Shown here one piece after another: positions 33,752 to 41,056 of a stretch of 48,389 nucleotides of DNA (positions within the stretch are counted from its first letter, which is position 1; the number at the start of each line of letters is the position of its first letter). Under the pieces are notes generated by a model that saw only the letters and a list, made by a program, of their open reading frames with translations, ran no database searches and had not been told where the DNA came from. Origin of the DNA: an uncultured Clostridia bacterium (GTDB lineage: Bacteria; Bacillota; Clostridia; Christensenellales; Borkfalkiaceae); contig CALVXB010000014.1 in the NCBI GenBank assembly GCA_944368775.1, positions 1 through 48,389 of the forward strand. The letters are read 5' to 3'. The position numbers were made by a program, and so were the translations under genes.

Positions 33752-35215
33752 ATGAGCAAAAAAATTATTTTGGCGCTGTCGGCGGCGCTGGCCATCGCCC
33801 TCTGCGCCGCGGTCTTGGCGGCGTGCGGCGGGCACCCGCACGCGCTGACGGCGCACGCGGCGCAAGCGGCGGGCTGCACCGAGGCGGGCAATTCCGCCTA
33901 TTGGTCGTGCGAGGCGTGCGGCAAGTACTTTGCCGACGCGGATGGCAAGACGGAGATCGAGGAGGGCAGCTGGGTGCTCGAGCCGACCGGCCACACCTTT
34001 GCCGAGACCTGGTCGTTCGACGAAACGGCGCATTGGCACGCGGCGACGTGCGGGCACGGCGAGGCCGCCGAAAGAGAGCCGCACACCTTTGACGGGGAAA
34101 TGTGCACCGTCTGCGAATATCGGGCGGACAGTACGGAGGGGCTCGCCTTTCTCCCGTCGGATGACGGGCAGTCGTACGTCGTCGCCGGCATCGGCACGGC
34201 GGAGGGGGCGGATATCGTCATCCCCGCGCAGTACCGCGAGCTGCCCGTCACGGGCATCGTCGATTCGGCCTTTCAGGGGAATGCCGCCATCGAAAGCGTC
34301 TTTATCCCGAACAGCGTCACCAACCTCGGCTGGTATGCGTTTGCCGATTGCACCGCGCTGCGAAGCGTCACCATGGGCAGCGGCGTCACGCTCGTCGGGG
34401 CGGCGGCGTTCGGCGGCTGCACCTCCCTGCGCGAGGTCGCGCTGGGCGAAAACGTCGCCACCCTCGGCGCAAACGCCTTTGAGGGCTGCACCGCGCTGCA
34501 AAACATCTCCCTCCCCGCAAGCCTTGCGCGCATCGAAACGTATGTATTCCGCGACTGCACCGCGCTCGAGCGCATCGCCATCCCGCGCGGCGCTGCGGAG
34601 GTCATGGAGGGCGCCTTCTACAACTGCACCGCCCTCGAAAGCGCCGACCTCGGCGGCGCGGAAGAGATCGCCGCGGGCGTCTTTTACGGCTGCGCCGCTT
34701 TGGAGAGCCTCTCCCTGCCCGCCTCCGTCGCGCGCGTGGGCGACTACGCCTTTTTCGGCTGCGCTTCGTTGAAGGAGATCGCCGTGCCCGCAGGCGCGGC
34801 CTCCGTCGGGCAGTACGCGTTTGCCGACTGCACCGCGCTTGTGAGCGCTTCCCTCGCGGACACCGTCAAAAGCATCGGAACGGGCGCCTTTTCCGGCTGC
34901 GCCGCGCTCGCATCGGTCGACCTCGGCGGCGCGGAAGAGATGGGGCTGTACGCCTTCGAGGGCTGCTCTTCGCTGACCCAAGTCGTCCTCCCCGCAGGCC
35001 TTACGCGCGTTGAGGAGGGGGCGTTTTCCGATTGTACCGCGCTCGAAGCCGTCACCATGGGCGGCGGCGTCACCGAGATCGGGTTCATGGCGTTTTACAA
35101 CTGCACCTCGCTGGCGCACATCCGCTTCGAGGGCACGCAGGCGCAGTGGAACGCCGTCGTAAAGGACCCCGATTGGGCGCTCGGCGCGGGGGAGATAGAA
35201 ATCGTATATGCGTGA
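33752..35215 (+). CDS. BspA-type leucine-rich-repeat lipoprotein
   Basis: A 487-residue predicted surface lipoprotein. A signal peptide ends in the lipobox LAAC (C about residue 25). A small domain with Cys and His/Trp follows (WSCEACGKYF, HWHAATCGHG, CTVCEY). From about residue 155 to 480 come about 13 LRR_5 (BspA) repeats of 22-24 residues with the pattern IxxxAFxGCTALxxVxLxxx. Such proteins often bind host or bacterial partners at the surface, which is family knowledge. ATG 33752 follows AGGAGTTCATAC. The stop is immediately followed by H1 repeat L5. Single-gene unit. Confidence 0.9.
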   Translation: MSKKIILALSAALAIALCAAVLAACGGHPHALTAHAAQAAGCTEAGNSAYWSCEACGKYFADADGKTEIEEGSWVLEPTGHTFAETWSFDETAHWHAATCGHGEAAEREPHTFDGEMCTVCEYRADSTEGLAFLPSDDGQSYVVAGIGTAEGADIVIPAQYRELPVTGIVDSAFQGNAAIESVFIPNSVTNLGWYAFADCTALRSVTMGSGVTLVGAAAFGGCTSLREVALGENVATLGANAFEGCTALQNISLPASLARIETYVFRDCTALERIAIPRGAAEVMEGAFYNCTALESADLGGAEEIAAGVFYGCAALESLSLPASVARVGDYAFFGCASLKEIAVPAGAASVGQYAFADCTALVSASLADTVKSIGTGAFSGCAALASVDLGGAEEMGLYAFEGCSSLTQVVLPAGLTRVEEGAFSDCTALEAVTMGGGVTEIGFMAFYNCTSLAHIRFEGTQAQWNAVVKDPDWALGAGEIEIVYA

Positions 35216-35850
35216 CTCGGAGATTTCTCGGCAGGCTGCTGCCTGCGAAATCTTCCGATTTTAAGACAACCCCGCGGGCGCGCGCAAGCGCTGTCCGCGG
35301 GGTTTTCCTCGCCGCACGATATTGAGGGGCACGCTTTAAATAAATCGTGCGGCTTCACCTTTCCCTGTGCAGCGCCCATGCGCTGTACGGGGAAAAAGCA
35401 AAAAGTGTCATTTTTGCTTTTTCAATTATTTTCATTAAAATATTCGCGCAAGCAGAACCGCGCTTCTGCGTTAGCGCACCCCCATTTGCGCGATAGCTCG
35501 TCGTCGCTCGCCTTCGCTTGCCTGCCTTTTGCTAAAAGCAAAAGGCACGGCTTGCACGGCGGCTTCTCCTCTTCCCAAAAATCTCGCGACGCTTCGCACC
35601 GCTGCGATTTTCGGGAACCCTTTTTATTCTTAAAATAATTGCGCAAGCAAAGTCGCGCCTTTGCGCCAGCGCACTCAATTTGCCGTTAGGCTTACGAGGA
35701 AAGAGTGAATTTGCGGCATTTATTAAATAGAGTGCCCCTAAAAATGCCGCAAAGAGAGAAAAACCACCGCAGAGCCGCATAGCGGCGAACGGTGGGTTGT
35801 CTCTCAAATCACGAAAATTTCTTTTGTCAGCTCAAAAGAAATTTTGTGAA
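35216..35850. repeat. Complete composite hairpin-repeat element VII (H1 copies L5 and R4)
   Basis: A 635-bp element bounded by H1 copy L5 (35216-35265; arms GATTTCTCGGCAG / CTGCCTGCGAAATC, GCTG tip) and inverted H1 copy R4 (35813-35850). In between: H2, H3 (GCACGAT arms with GAGGGGCACGC), TTTCCCTGTGCAGCGCCCATG module, GCAAAAAGTGTCATTTTTGC hairpin, CGTCGTCGCTCGCC and AAAAGGC modules, TCCCAAAAAT/ATTTTCGGGA module, the GCCGTTAGGC module, inverted H3 (GGGGCAC) and inverted H2 (GAGAGA ... TCTCTC). No gene is seen inside. Confidence 0.85.
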
Positions 35851-35856
35851 CCCCTT

Positions 35857-35874
35857 TGTGGATTCTGTGGATAA
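35857..35874. other. DnaA-box pair away from the origin
   Basis: TGTGGATTC (35857-35865) directly followed by a perfect TGTGGATAA (35866-35874), 24 kb from oriC. Could be a regulatory or DnaA-titrating site, or chance. Confidence 0.4.
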
Positions 35875-35900
35875 ACTTGTATAAAAATTGTCTTAAATGT

Positions 35901-35934
35901 AAAATCGGCGCTTAAAAGGCGCCGATTTTGTACG
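35901..35934 (+). terminator. Hairpin terminator
   Basis: AAAATCGGCGC (35901-35911) pairs with GCGCCGATTTT (35919-35929); T's continue at 35935-35939. Confidence 0.7.
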
Positions 35935-35982
35935 TTTTTGGGGAATAGCGGCGTTTATATCCTCCGTTCTGCGCCGAACAGA

Positions 35983-36011
35983 TTGACAAGTACGCACAAT
36001 TACTATATAAT
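35983..36011 (+). promoter_or_regulatory. Promoter of the GT2 gene
   Basis: TTGACA at 35983-35988, 17-nt spacer, TATAAT at 36006-36011, an almost ideal promoter. Confidence 0.88.
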
Positions 36012-36080
36012 TCATTCAAAACGATCAAACGCGGTTTTTGCGCCGCCCTGCGGCCGCGCGCAAACCGCTGCGGAGGTACT

Positions 36081-37079
36081 TTGCATACTATATCAGTTAT
36101 CGTTCCCGTCTATAATGTAGAAAAATATCTGCGCCGCTGTTTGGACAGCATCTTATCGCAGGAGGGCGCAGACGCGGAGATCATCTGCGTGAACGACGGT
36201 TCGACGGACGCGAGCCCCGCGATCCTGGCAGAATACGCGGCAGAACACCCCGATCTGCGCATACTGACGCAGCCGAACCGCGGACTTGGCGCGGCACGCA
36301 ACGCGGGGCTGGATGCCGCCGAGGGCGAATATGTCATCTTTGTCGACAGCGACGATTTTCTCGAGCCCGGCTACTTTGCCGCCGCCGTGCAGAAGTTAGA
36401 AAATGACGGCGCCGATCTCGTCATGTTCAACCCGATCATCTACGACCACCGTACGGGGCAGACGCATCCGTACCGCAGCATGATCGACTTTTACCGGTTC
36501 AGCTGTGCGGGCGGCTTCCCCGTGGAGGAGCATCCGCTGCTGCTCTCCTTCAACGGCTGCTGGGATAAGGTGTGCCGCCGCTCGCTGCTCACAGACAACA
36601 ACATCCGCTTCCCCTGCCCGCGCATCTATGAAGACGTCACCTTCGGCATCTTCGCGCAGGTGTGCGCGCGCAAGATCTGCGTGCACAAGGAGGGCTTTTA
36701 CAATTACCGCAAAAACACGGGCAGCTCGATCACCGACCGCGAGATCAACAACAAGCAATTCCGCGGCGATTTTTTGCAGAATCTGCGCGAGGTGACCGCC
36801 TTTCTGCGCGGCCGCGGCTGCAGCGGCGCGGTGTGGTCGGGCGTGATGCTCTATGCCCTGCGCGACGGAATGTTCCACCTCTGCTATACCCGCCCGCGCG
36901 CGGAGTTTGTCCGCTTTTTCGGGCAGCTGCGCGCCCTCTTTTCGGAAGAAGAGGTGCGCACCGCCCTCGTTTGGGGTTCGGAAAAGATCGATTGGTTTGC
37001 CGATGTGCTGCTGCGCGGCGATGTGCGCGCCTGCAAGCGCGGTATTGTGCGCGCGCTGAACGCGCCGCTCGGCATTTGA
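36081..37079 (+). CDS. Family 2 glycosyltransferase
   Basis: A 332-residue GT-A enzyme that probably adds sugars to cell-surface glycans. ISVIVPVYNVEKYLRRCLDSIL opens the fold, NDGSTD is at 38-43 and the metal-binding DSDD at 89-92. The start is a TTG at 36081, four nt after GGAGG; no in-frame ATG nearby preserves the fold's first strand. The gene has its own promoter. A 20-bp tandem repeat spans its stop codon, so the NAPLGI C-terminus is the repeated unit. The neighbouring opposite-strand gene is also a glycosyltransferase, suggesting a shared surface-glycan role. Confidence 0.9.
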   Translation: MHTISVIVPVYNVEKYLRRCLDSILSQEGADAEIICVNDGSTDASPAILAEYAAEHPDLRILTQPNRGLGAARNAGLDAAEGEYVIFVDSDDFLEPGYFAAAVQKLENDGADLVMFNPIIYDHRTGQTHPYRSMIDFYRFSCAGGFPVEEHPLLLSFNGCWDKVCRRSLLTDNNIRFPCPRIYEDVTFGIFAQVCARKICVHKEGFYNYRKNTGSSITDREINNKQFRGDFLQNLREVTAFLRGRGCSGAVWSGVMLYALRDGMFHLCYTRPRAEFVRFFGQLRALFSEEEVRTALVWGSEKIDWFADVLLRGDVRACKRGIVRALNAPLGI

Positions 37080-37112
37080 ACGCGCCGCTCGGCATTTGAA
37101 CGCGCCGCCCGG
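37058..37112 (+). repeat. 20-bp tandem repeat across the GT2 stop codon
   Basis: Two full copies and a partial third of GAACGCGCCGCTCGGCATTT, 20-nt period. The stop codon lies in the first copy, so repeat gain or loss leaves the protein end unchanged. Confidence 0.9.
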
Positions 37113-37140
37113 CTCGTGTATGCCGCCGCAAACAGAAAAA

Positions 37141-37168
37141 AGCAAGGCAGTTGCCTTGCTTTTTTTTG
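37141..37168. terminator. Intrinsic terminator between convergent glycosyltransferases
   Basis: AGCAAGGCA (37141-37149) pairs with TGCCTTGCT (37152-37160), followed by eight T's; A's precede it (37136-37140), so it may work in both directions. Confidence 0.9.
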
Positions 37169-37202
37169 ATGGCCGATGTCCCGCTGCGGCGGGTGGGGGC
37201 GG

Positions 37203-39092
37203 TCAGTGCCGCCGCACGATAAAAGAATACAGTTTTTTGGCGAGGGCGCGGCGGCGGGTGCCTGCGGGGCACAGCCGCAGCACGATGCGGCGCAGCAGGC
37301 TGCCCTGCGGGCGGGGCTTCGACTGCTTTTCGGCGCGCAGCGTGCAGCCGGCAGCCCGCTCATAATAGGGGGTCTTGCGGAAGTACTCCCAAAAGAGGAA
37401 GGCGTACTCGTTGTCCGGGTACAGCCAAGGCTTTTCGCAGCCGGCAAAGTGCAGGATGCGGATATGGTCTTTCGCGCGCAGGTACGCTTCGAGGTAGGGC
37501 TTGGGCGCAAACGAGCGGCTGTATCCGCGGTAGCTGTCGTCGGGGTCGCCAAAAAAGTTCCAGCCGCTGTCGAGGTAGAGGATCTTGCCCTCGCAGAGTA
37601 TATTCAACAGATCTTGATCCTGAAAGCGGAAATTGCCCTGCTGGGCAAAGTCCAGCAGGTATTTTGCTGAAAAATCCCTGCGCATGGCGGCGGTATCGAT
37701 GAGCAGCACGCCTGCGTTGATGAGCGTAAAGATATTGCGGAAGCGGAATTGCTTATAGTATTCGAGCATTTCTTTGCTGAACCCGTTTACGTTGCCCGCG
37801 TGGCAGATGTCGATCGCGCCGGCGATATAGTTGCCGCCGAGGTCTGTGTCGTACAGCTCGGCTATATCTGTCAGCACGACGAGGTCGCTGTCGAGGTAGA
37901 GGATCTTGTTATAGCGGGGGAAGTGGTCGGGTATGATCAGCCGATAGTACGTCTCTTTGGTGATGGTCGCGCTCTCGTACAGGGTATAGTCGTCGAACAG
38001 GGGCTCCGGGTTCAAAAAGCGGACCGAAACGTTGGCGCGCCCGCGCGCGAGGAAGGAGAGGCGCATACGGTCGTCTTGCGTGAGGTCGTTGTGCAAGATC
38101 ACGACGTCGTAATTGTGCTGCGGGGTGATGTGCTCGAGCATCGATCGCAGCGCCGTCGCGGTGAACATCGCGTATTTGCCGTTGGTAGCAAAAAACACGG
38201 GCACGTTATTCTCTGCAAAGGCGGGTGCGAGGTCCGGCAGGGGATCGGTATTGTCGATCATCAAAATGTTCAGGTTGCGGGCGGGGCAGGGCTCGCGCTC
38301 GGCAATGGCGGTGTAAAAGATGCCGAGCAGCCGCTCGCCGAGGTGCCCCGGCGTGCGCATCGCCTCCGAATTGTAGTGCAGCGCCTCCATGTCGCGCGCC
38401 TCGTAAAAGCGGCGCAGCAGCCCGAACAGCCACGCGCTGTAGCGGCGGAAGAGCTGCCGCTTCATAAAAAACATATTGCCGAGGTACAGCTTGTTTCCGC
38501 TCAAAAACTTTTTGGCGGCGGGCAGGTAGTCGGGCTCGTACTGCCCGATCAGGCGCACGATCGTGTCGAGGTCCTCAATGTGCAGCTTTTCGGCGCACGC
38601 ATATTGGCGGTAGATGCTCACGTCGTAGGTAAACGGCTGCGGCAGCACGATATCGCAGCCGTGCAGCGCGGCGCGGATGGTTGCGGGGTCGTCCAGCCCG
38701 TGCAGCCGCGCCGTCCGCTTGCTCAGATATTTCGCGTGCAAAATGCTTTCGCCCGCCCCCGCGGGCGCGCTCTGCAAAAAGGAAAACAGCCTGCGGTAGT
38801 GGCCGAACCCGTAAATGTCGGCCTCCTCGTACTTCCATGCCCAATATTGGGTCAAAAGTTCGCAGTATTCGTTGGCGTGTGCCGCCATAAAGCGGTCCTC
38901 TTCGGTGCCGTTTTGCAAAAATGCGATCAGGTCGGCCTGCCGTACCGGCCGCACGATCTCGTTTTCGACGGTCATGCAGGGCTTGTGGCAGGAGAGATAA
39001 AACCGAATTTTTTTAGTGGCGGGCGCCTCTTGCCGCAGCGGGGCGGCGGGCGCGGCCTTGTCCGCATGGACTGCCGAATGATTTTTACCCAT
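37203..39092 (-). CDS. DUF4422 - family 8 glycosyltransferase fusion protein
   Basis: A 629-residue two-domain enzyme. Residues 28-270 match DUF4422 (FYLSCHKPCM, YCELLTQYWAWKYEEADIYG, FGHYRRLF at 96-103). Residues 295-560 are a GT8 galactosyltransferase-like domain with FFATNGKYAMF, YYRLIIPDHFP and the DxD motif in YLDSDLVVLTDIAELYD (DSD 401-403), then NAGVLLID. The basic tail may lie at the membrane. It probably transfers two sugars in a cell-wall or capsule glycan. ATG 39092 is preceded by CGGAGGTATT; the 34-codon longer frame lacks an SD. Own promoter at 39145-39173. Confidence 0.88.
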   Translation of the reverse strand: MGKNHSAVHADKAAPAAPLRQEAPATKKIRFYLSCHKPCMTVENEIVRPVRQADLIAFLQNGTEEDRFMAAHANEYCELLTQYWAWKYEEADIYGFGHYRRLFSFLQSAPAGAGESILHAKYLSKRTARLHGLDDPATIRAALHGCDIVLPQPFTYDVSIYRQYACAEKLHIEDLDTIVRLIGQYEPDYLPAAKKFLSGNKLYLGNMFFMKRQLFRRYSAWLFGLLRRFYEARDMEALHYNSEAMRTPGHLGERLLGIFYTAIAEREPCPARNLNILMIDNTDPLPDLAPAFAENNVPVFFATNGKYAMFTATALRSMLEHITPQHNYDVVILHNDLTQDDRMRLSFLARGRANVSVRFLNPEPLFDDYTLYESATITKETYYRLIIPDHFPRYNKILYLDSDLVVLTDIAELYDTDLGGNYIAGAIDICHAGNVNGFSKEMLEYYKQFRFRNIFTLINAGVLLIDTAAMRRDFSAKYLLDFAQQGNFRFQDQDLLNILCEGKILYLDSGWNFFGDPDDSYRGYSRSFAPKPYLEAYLRAKDHIRILHFAGCEKPWLYPDNEYAFLFWEYFRKTPYYERAAGCTLRAEKQSKPRPQGSLLRRIVLRLCPAGTRRRALAKKLYSFIVRRH

Positions 39093-39144
39093 AATACCTC
39101 CGGTATGCCGCACACTTGCGGCGCAATTCTCGTAAGCTCCACAC

Positions 39145-39173
39145 ATTATAGCAGACAAGTGCGTTTGTTGCAA
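39145..39173 (-). promoter_or_regulatory. Promoter of the DUF4422-GT8 gene
   Basis: Minus strand: TTGCAA at 39168-39173, 17-nt spacer, TATAAT at 39145-39150. Confidence 0.7.
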
Positions 39174-39212
39174 GAGAAAAGCATTGTCAACCAAGTGAAA
39201 GTTGGCAGAAAA

Positions 39213-39316
39213 GAGAGAAAACCCGCTGCCGAGCTGCTTGCATAAGCGGTGAACAGCGGGTCGTTTCTCAAATTCGGAAGATTTCGCAGGCGTCAGCTCG
39301 CCGAGAAATCTCCGAG
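39213..39316 (-). repeat. Hairpin-repeat block VIII with H1 copy R5
   Basis: On the minus strand, 10 nt after the cimA stop: H1 (39267-39316; outer CTCGGAG, arms GATTTCTCGGCGAG / CGCCTGCGAAATC) and H2 (GAGAGAAAACCCGCTG ... CAGCGGGT ... TTTCTC). The upstream promoter of the glycosyltransferase gene directly abuts it. Confidence 0.8.
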
Positions 39317-39326
39317 CCTTTCGTCA

Positions 39327-40904
39327 TCACGGCGAGATCTTCGCGAGCCTTCTCATCAAAGCATAATCGATCGAGTCTGTCAGCGCGATCCAGCTCGCCT
39401 CGATCACGTCGTCGGACACGCCGACGGTCGTCCAGCCGTCTGCGCCGCCCGCCGAGGTGATCAGCACGCGCACCTTGGCGGCGGTCGCCTTGTCCGAGTC
39501 GAGCACGCGCACCTTAAAGTCGACCAACGACATGCGCGCGATCTCGGGGTAAAAGTCGGAAAGGGCTGCGCGCAGCGCAAGGTCCATCGCGTGCACGGGG
39601 CCTTCGCCGTCCGCCGCCGCGATCTTCGTCACCCCGCCCACACGGATCTTCACGATCGCCGAGGCGACCTTCCCCTCGATGGCGGGCTGCTCGCTGATGA
39701 TCTTGTAGCTGATCAGATCGAAGGAGTTTTTGTACTTGCCGAGGATCTTTTCCACCAGCAGCACGAAGCTCGCCTCCGCCGCCTCGTATTGGTAGCCGGC
39801 CAGCGCGCGGTCTTTGAGGGCGGATACGATCTTCCCCATCTCCGCGCCGTTTTTATCGAGGGTGGGGAAGTAGTTTTTCAGCTTGTCGTAGATGGCGCTC
39901 TTTCCCGAAATTTCAGACAGCAAAAACTTGCGCTTGTTGCCGATGGCCTCGGGGTCGACGTGCTCGAAGGAGGAAGAATATTTGAGCACCCCGTCCGCGT
40001 GCATGCCCGCCTTGTGCGCAAAGGCGTTCATCCCCACATACGGCTGGTTGGGCCGGATGGCGGCGTTGGCCGTCTCCGCGATCTCCATCGCGCAGCCGTA
40101 CATCTGCTTCAAATTTTCGGGCGGGATGCACTCGTAGCCCCGCTTAAGCTGCAAGTTGCAGATGATCGAGCACAAATTCGCGTTGCCGCACCGCTCGCCG
40201 AAGCCGAGCAGCGTGCCCTGCACCTGCCGCGCGCCCGCAGCCACCGCCGCGATAGAGTCTGCCACGGCGAGGTCGCCGTCGTTGTGGCAGTGGATGGCGA
40301 CGACGACGTCCGGGAAGCGCTCGCAAACGGCGCGCGTGATGCGCTCCGCCTCGTCGGGGAAGATGCCGCCGTTGGTGTCGCACAGACACAGCGTGTGCGC
40401 GCCCGCATTTGCCGCGCTCTCGAGCGCGCGCATCGCGTAATCTGCATCCGCCTTGTACCCGTCGAAGAAGTGCTCCGCGTCAAATACCACCTTTTTGCCG
40501 TGCTCGGTCAAAAAGCGCACGCTCTCGCCGATCATGGCGAGGTTCTCTTCGGGCGTCGCTTTCAGCACGTCCGTCACATGGCGGATGTGGCTCTTGCCGA
40601 AGATGGCGACGTACTCTGTGCCCGCCGCCAGCAGCGACTTCAAATTGCCGTCCTCGGCGGGTTCGACGCCCTTGCGGCGGGTCGAGCCGAAGGCGACGAT
40701 CTTGGCGTGGCGCAGCTTGAGCCCGGCGATGCGCTGAAAAAACTGCATCTCCGCGGGGTTGGAGAAGGGGTTGCCCGCCTCGATAAAGTCGACGCCCAGC
40801 GCGTCGAGCGCGTGGATGACCTTGAGTTTGTCGTCGACGGAAAAGGAAATGTTTGCGCCCTGCGCCCCGTCGCGCAGGGTAGAATCGAAAATTTGTAACT
40901 TCAT
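39327..40904 (-). CDS. cimA: Citramalate synthase
   Basis: CimA condenses pyruvate with acetyl-CoA to (R)-citramalate, a threonine-independent entry to isoleucine. The 525-residue product has IFDSTLRDGAQG (5-16), the catalytic/metal IHCHNDGDLAVA (about 205-216) and GFGERCGNANL, typical of the HMGL-like family, plus a C-terminal LeuA-dimer regulatory domain from about 400. The opening DSTLRDGAQG and overall length fit CimA rather than LeuA. ATG 40904 follows GGGAG; this SD borders the end of repeat element IX. It is the last gene after ilvB-ilvN-ilvD. Confidence 0.92.
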   Translation of the reverse strand: MKLQIFDSTLRDGAQGANISFSVDDKLKVIHALDALGVDFIEAGNPFSNPAEMQFFQRIAGLKLRHAKIVAFGSTRRKGVEPAEDGNLKSLLAAGTEYVAIFGKSHIRHVTDVLKATPEENLAMIGESVRFLTEHGKKVVFDAEHFFDGYKADADYAMRALESAANAGAHTLCLCDTNGGIFPDEAERITRAVCERFPDVVVAIHCHNDGDLAVADSIAAVAAGARQVQGTLLGFGERCGNANLCSIICNLQLKRGYECIPPENLKQMYGCAMEIAETANAAIRPNQPYVGMNAFAHKAGMHADGVLKYSSSFEHVDPEAIGNKRKFLLSEISGKSAIYDKLKNYFPTLDKNGAEMGKIVSALKDRALAGYQYEAAEASFVLLVEKILGKYKNSFDLISYKIISEQPAIEGKVASAIVKIRVGGVTKIAAADGEGPVHAMDLALRAALSDFYPEIARMSLVDFKVRVLDSDKATAAKVRVLITSAGGADGWTTVGVSDDVIEASWIALTDSIDYALMRRLAKISP

Positions 40905-40913
40905 AAAAACTCC

Positions 40914-41056
40914 CTCGGAGATTTCTCGGCAGGCTGCTGCCTGCGAAATCTTCCGATTTGAAGACAACCCCGCGGGCACGCGCGGCGCGCTGGCCGCGGG
41001 GTTGTCTCTCAAAATCGTAGAAATTTGTTTTGACAGCTCAAAACAAATTTCACGAG
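40914..41056. repeat. Minimal complete hairpin-repeat element IX (H1 copies L6 and R6)
   Basis: A 143-bp element made of H1 (40914-40963; GATTTCTCGGCAG / CTGCC...GAAATC), H2 (GAAGACAACCCCGCGG / CCGCGGGGTTGTCTCTC) and an inverted H1 (41008-41056; AAATTTGTTTTGA / TCAAAACAAATTT). It begins CTCGGAG and ends CACGAG. It lies between ilvD and cimA, and the ilvD stop codon (41050-41052) is inside its right end. Confidence 0.9.

Noticed and set aside
35216..35850. Repeat modules as integron attC sites
   Set aside because: They are structured and partly bulged like attC, but lack the RYYYAAC/GTTRRRY core sites, carry no cassettes with genes, and no integron integrase is in the window.
37749..39245. 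A 498-codon open frame on + opposite the DUF4422-GT8 gene
   Set aside because: Antisense shadow with valine/alanine/arginine-rich filler sequence, no recognisable domain or SD; the minus strand encodes clear glycosyltransferase motifs.
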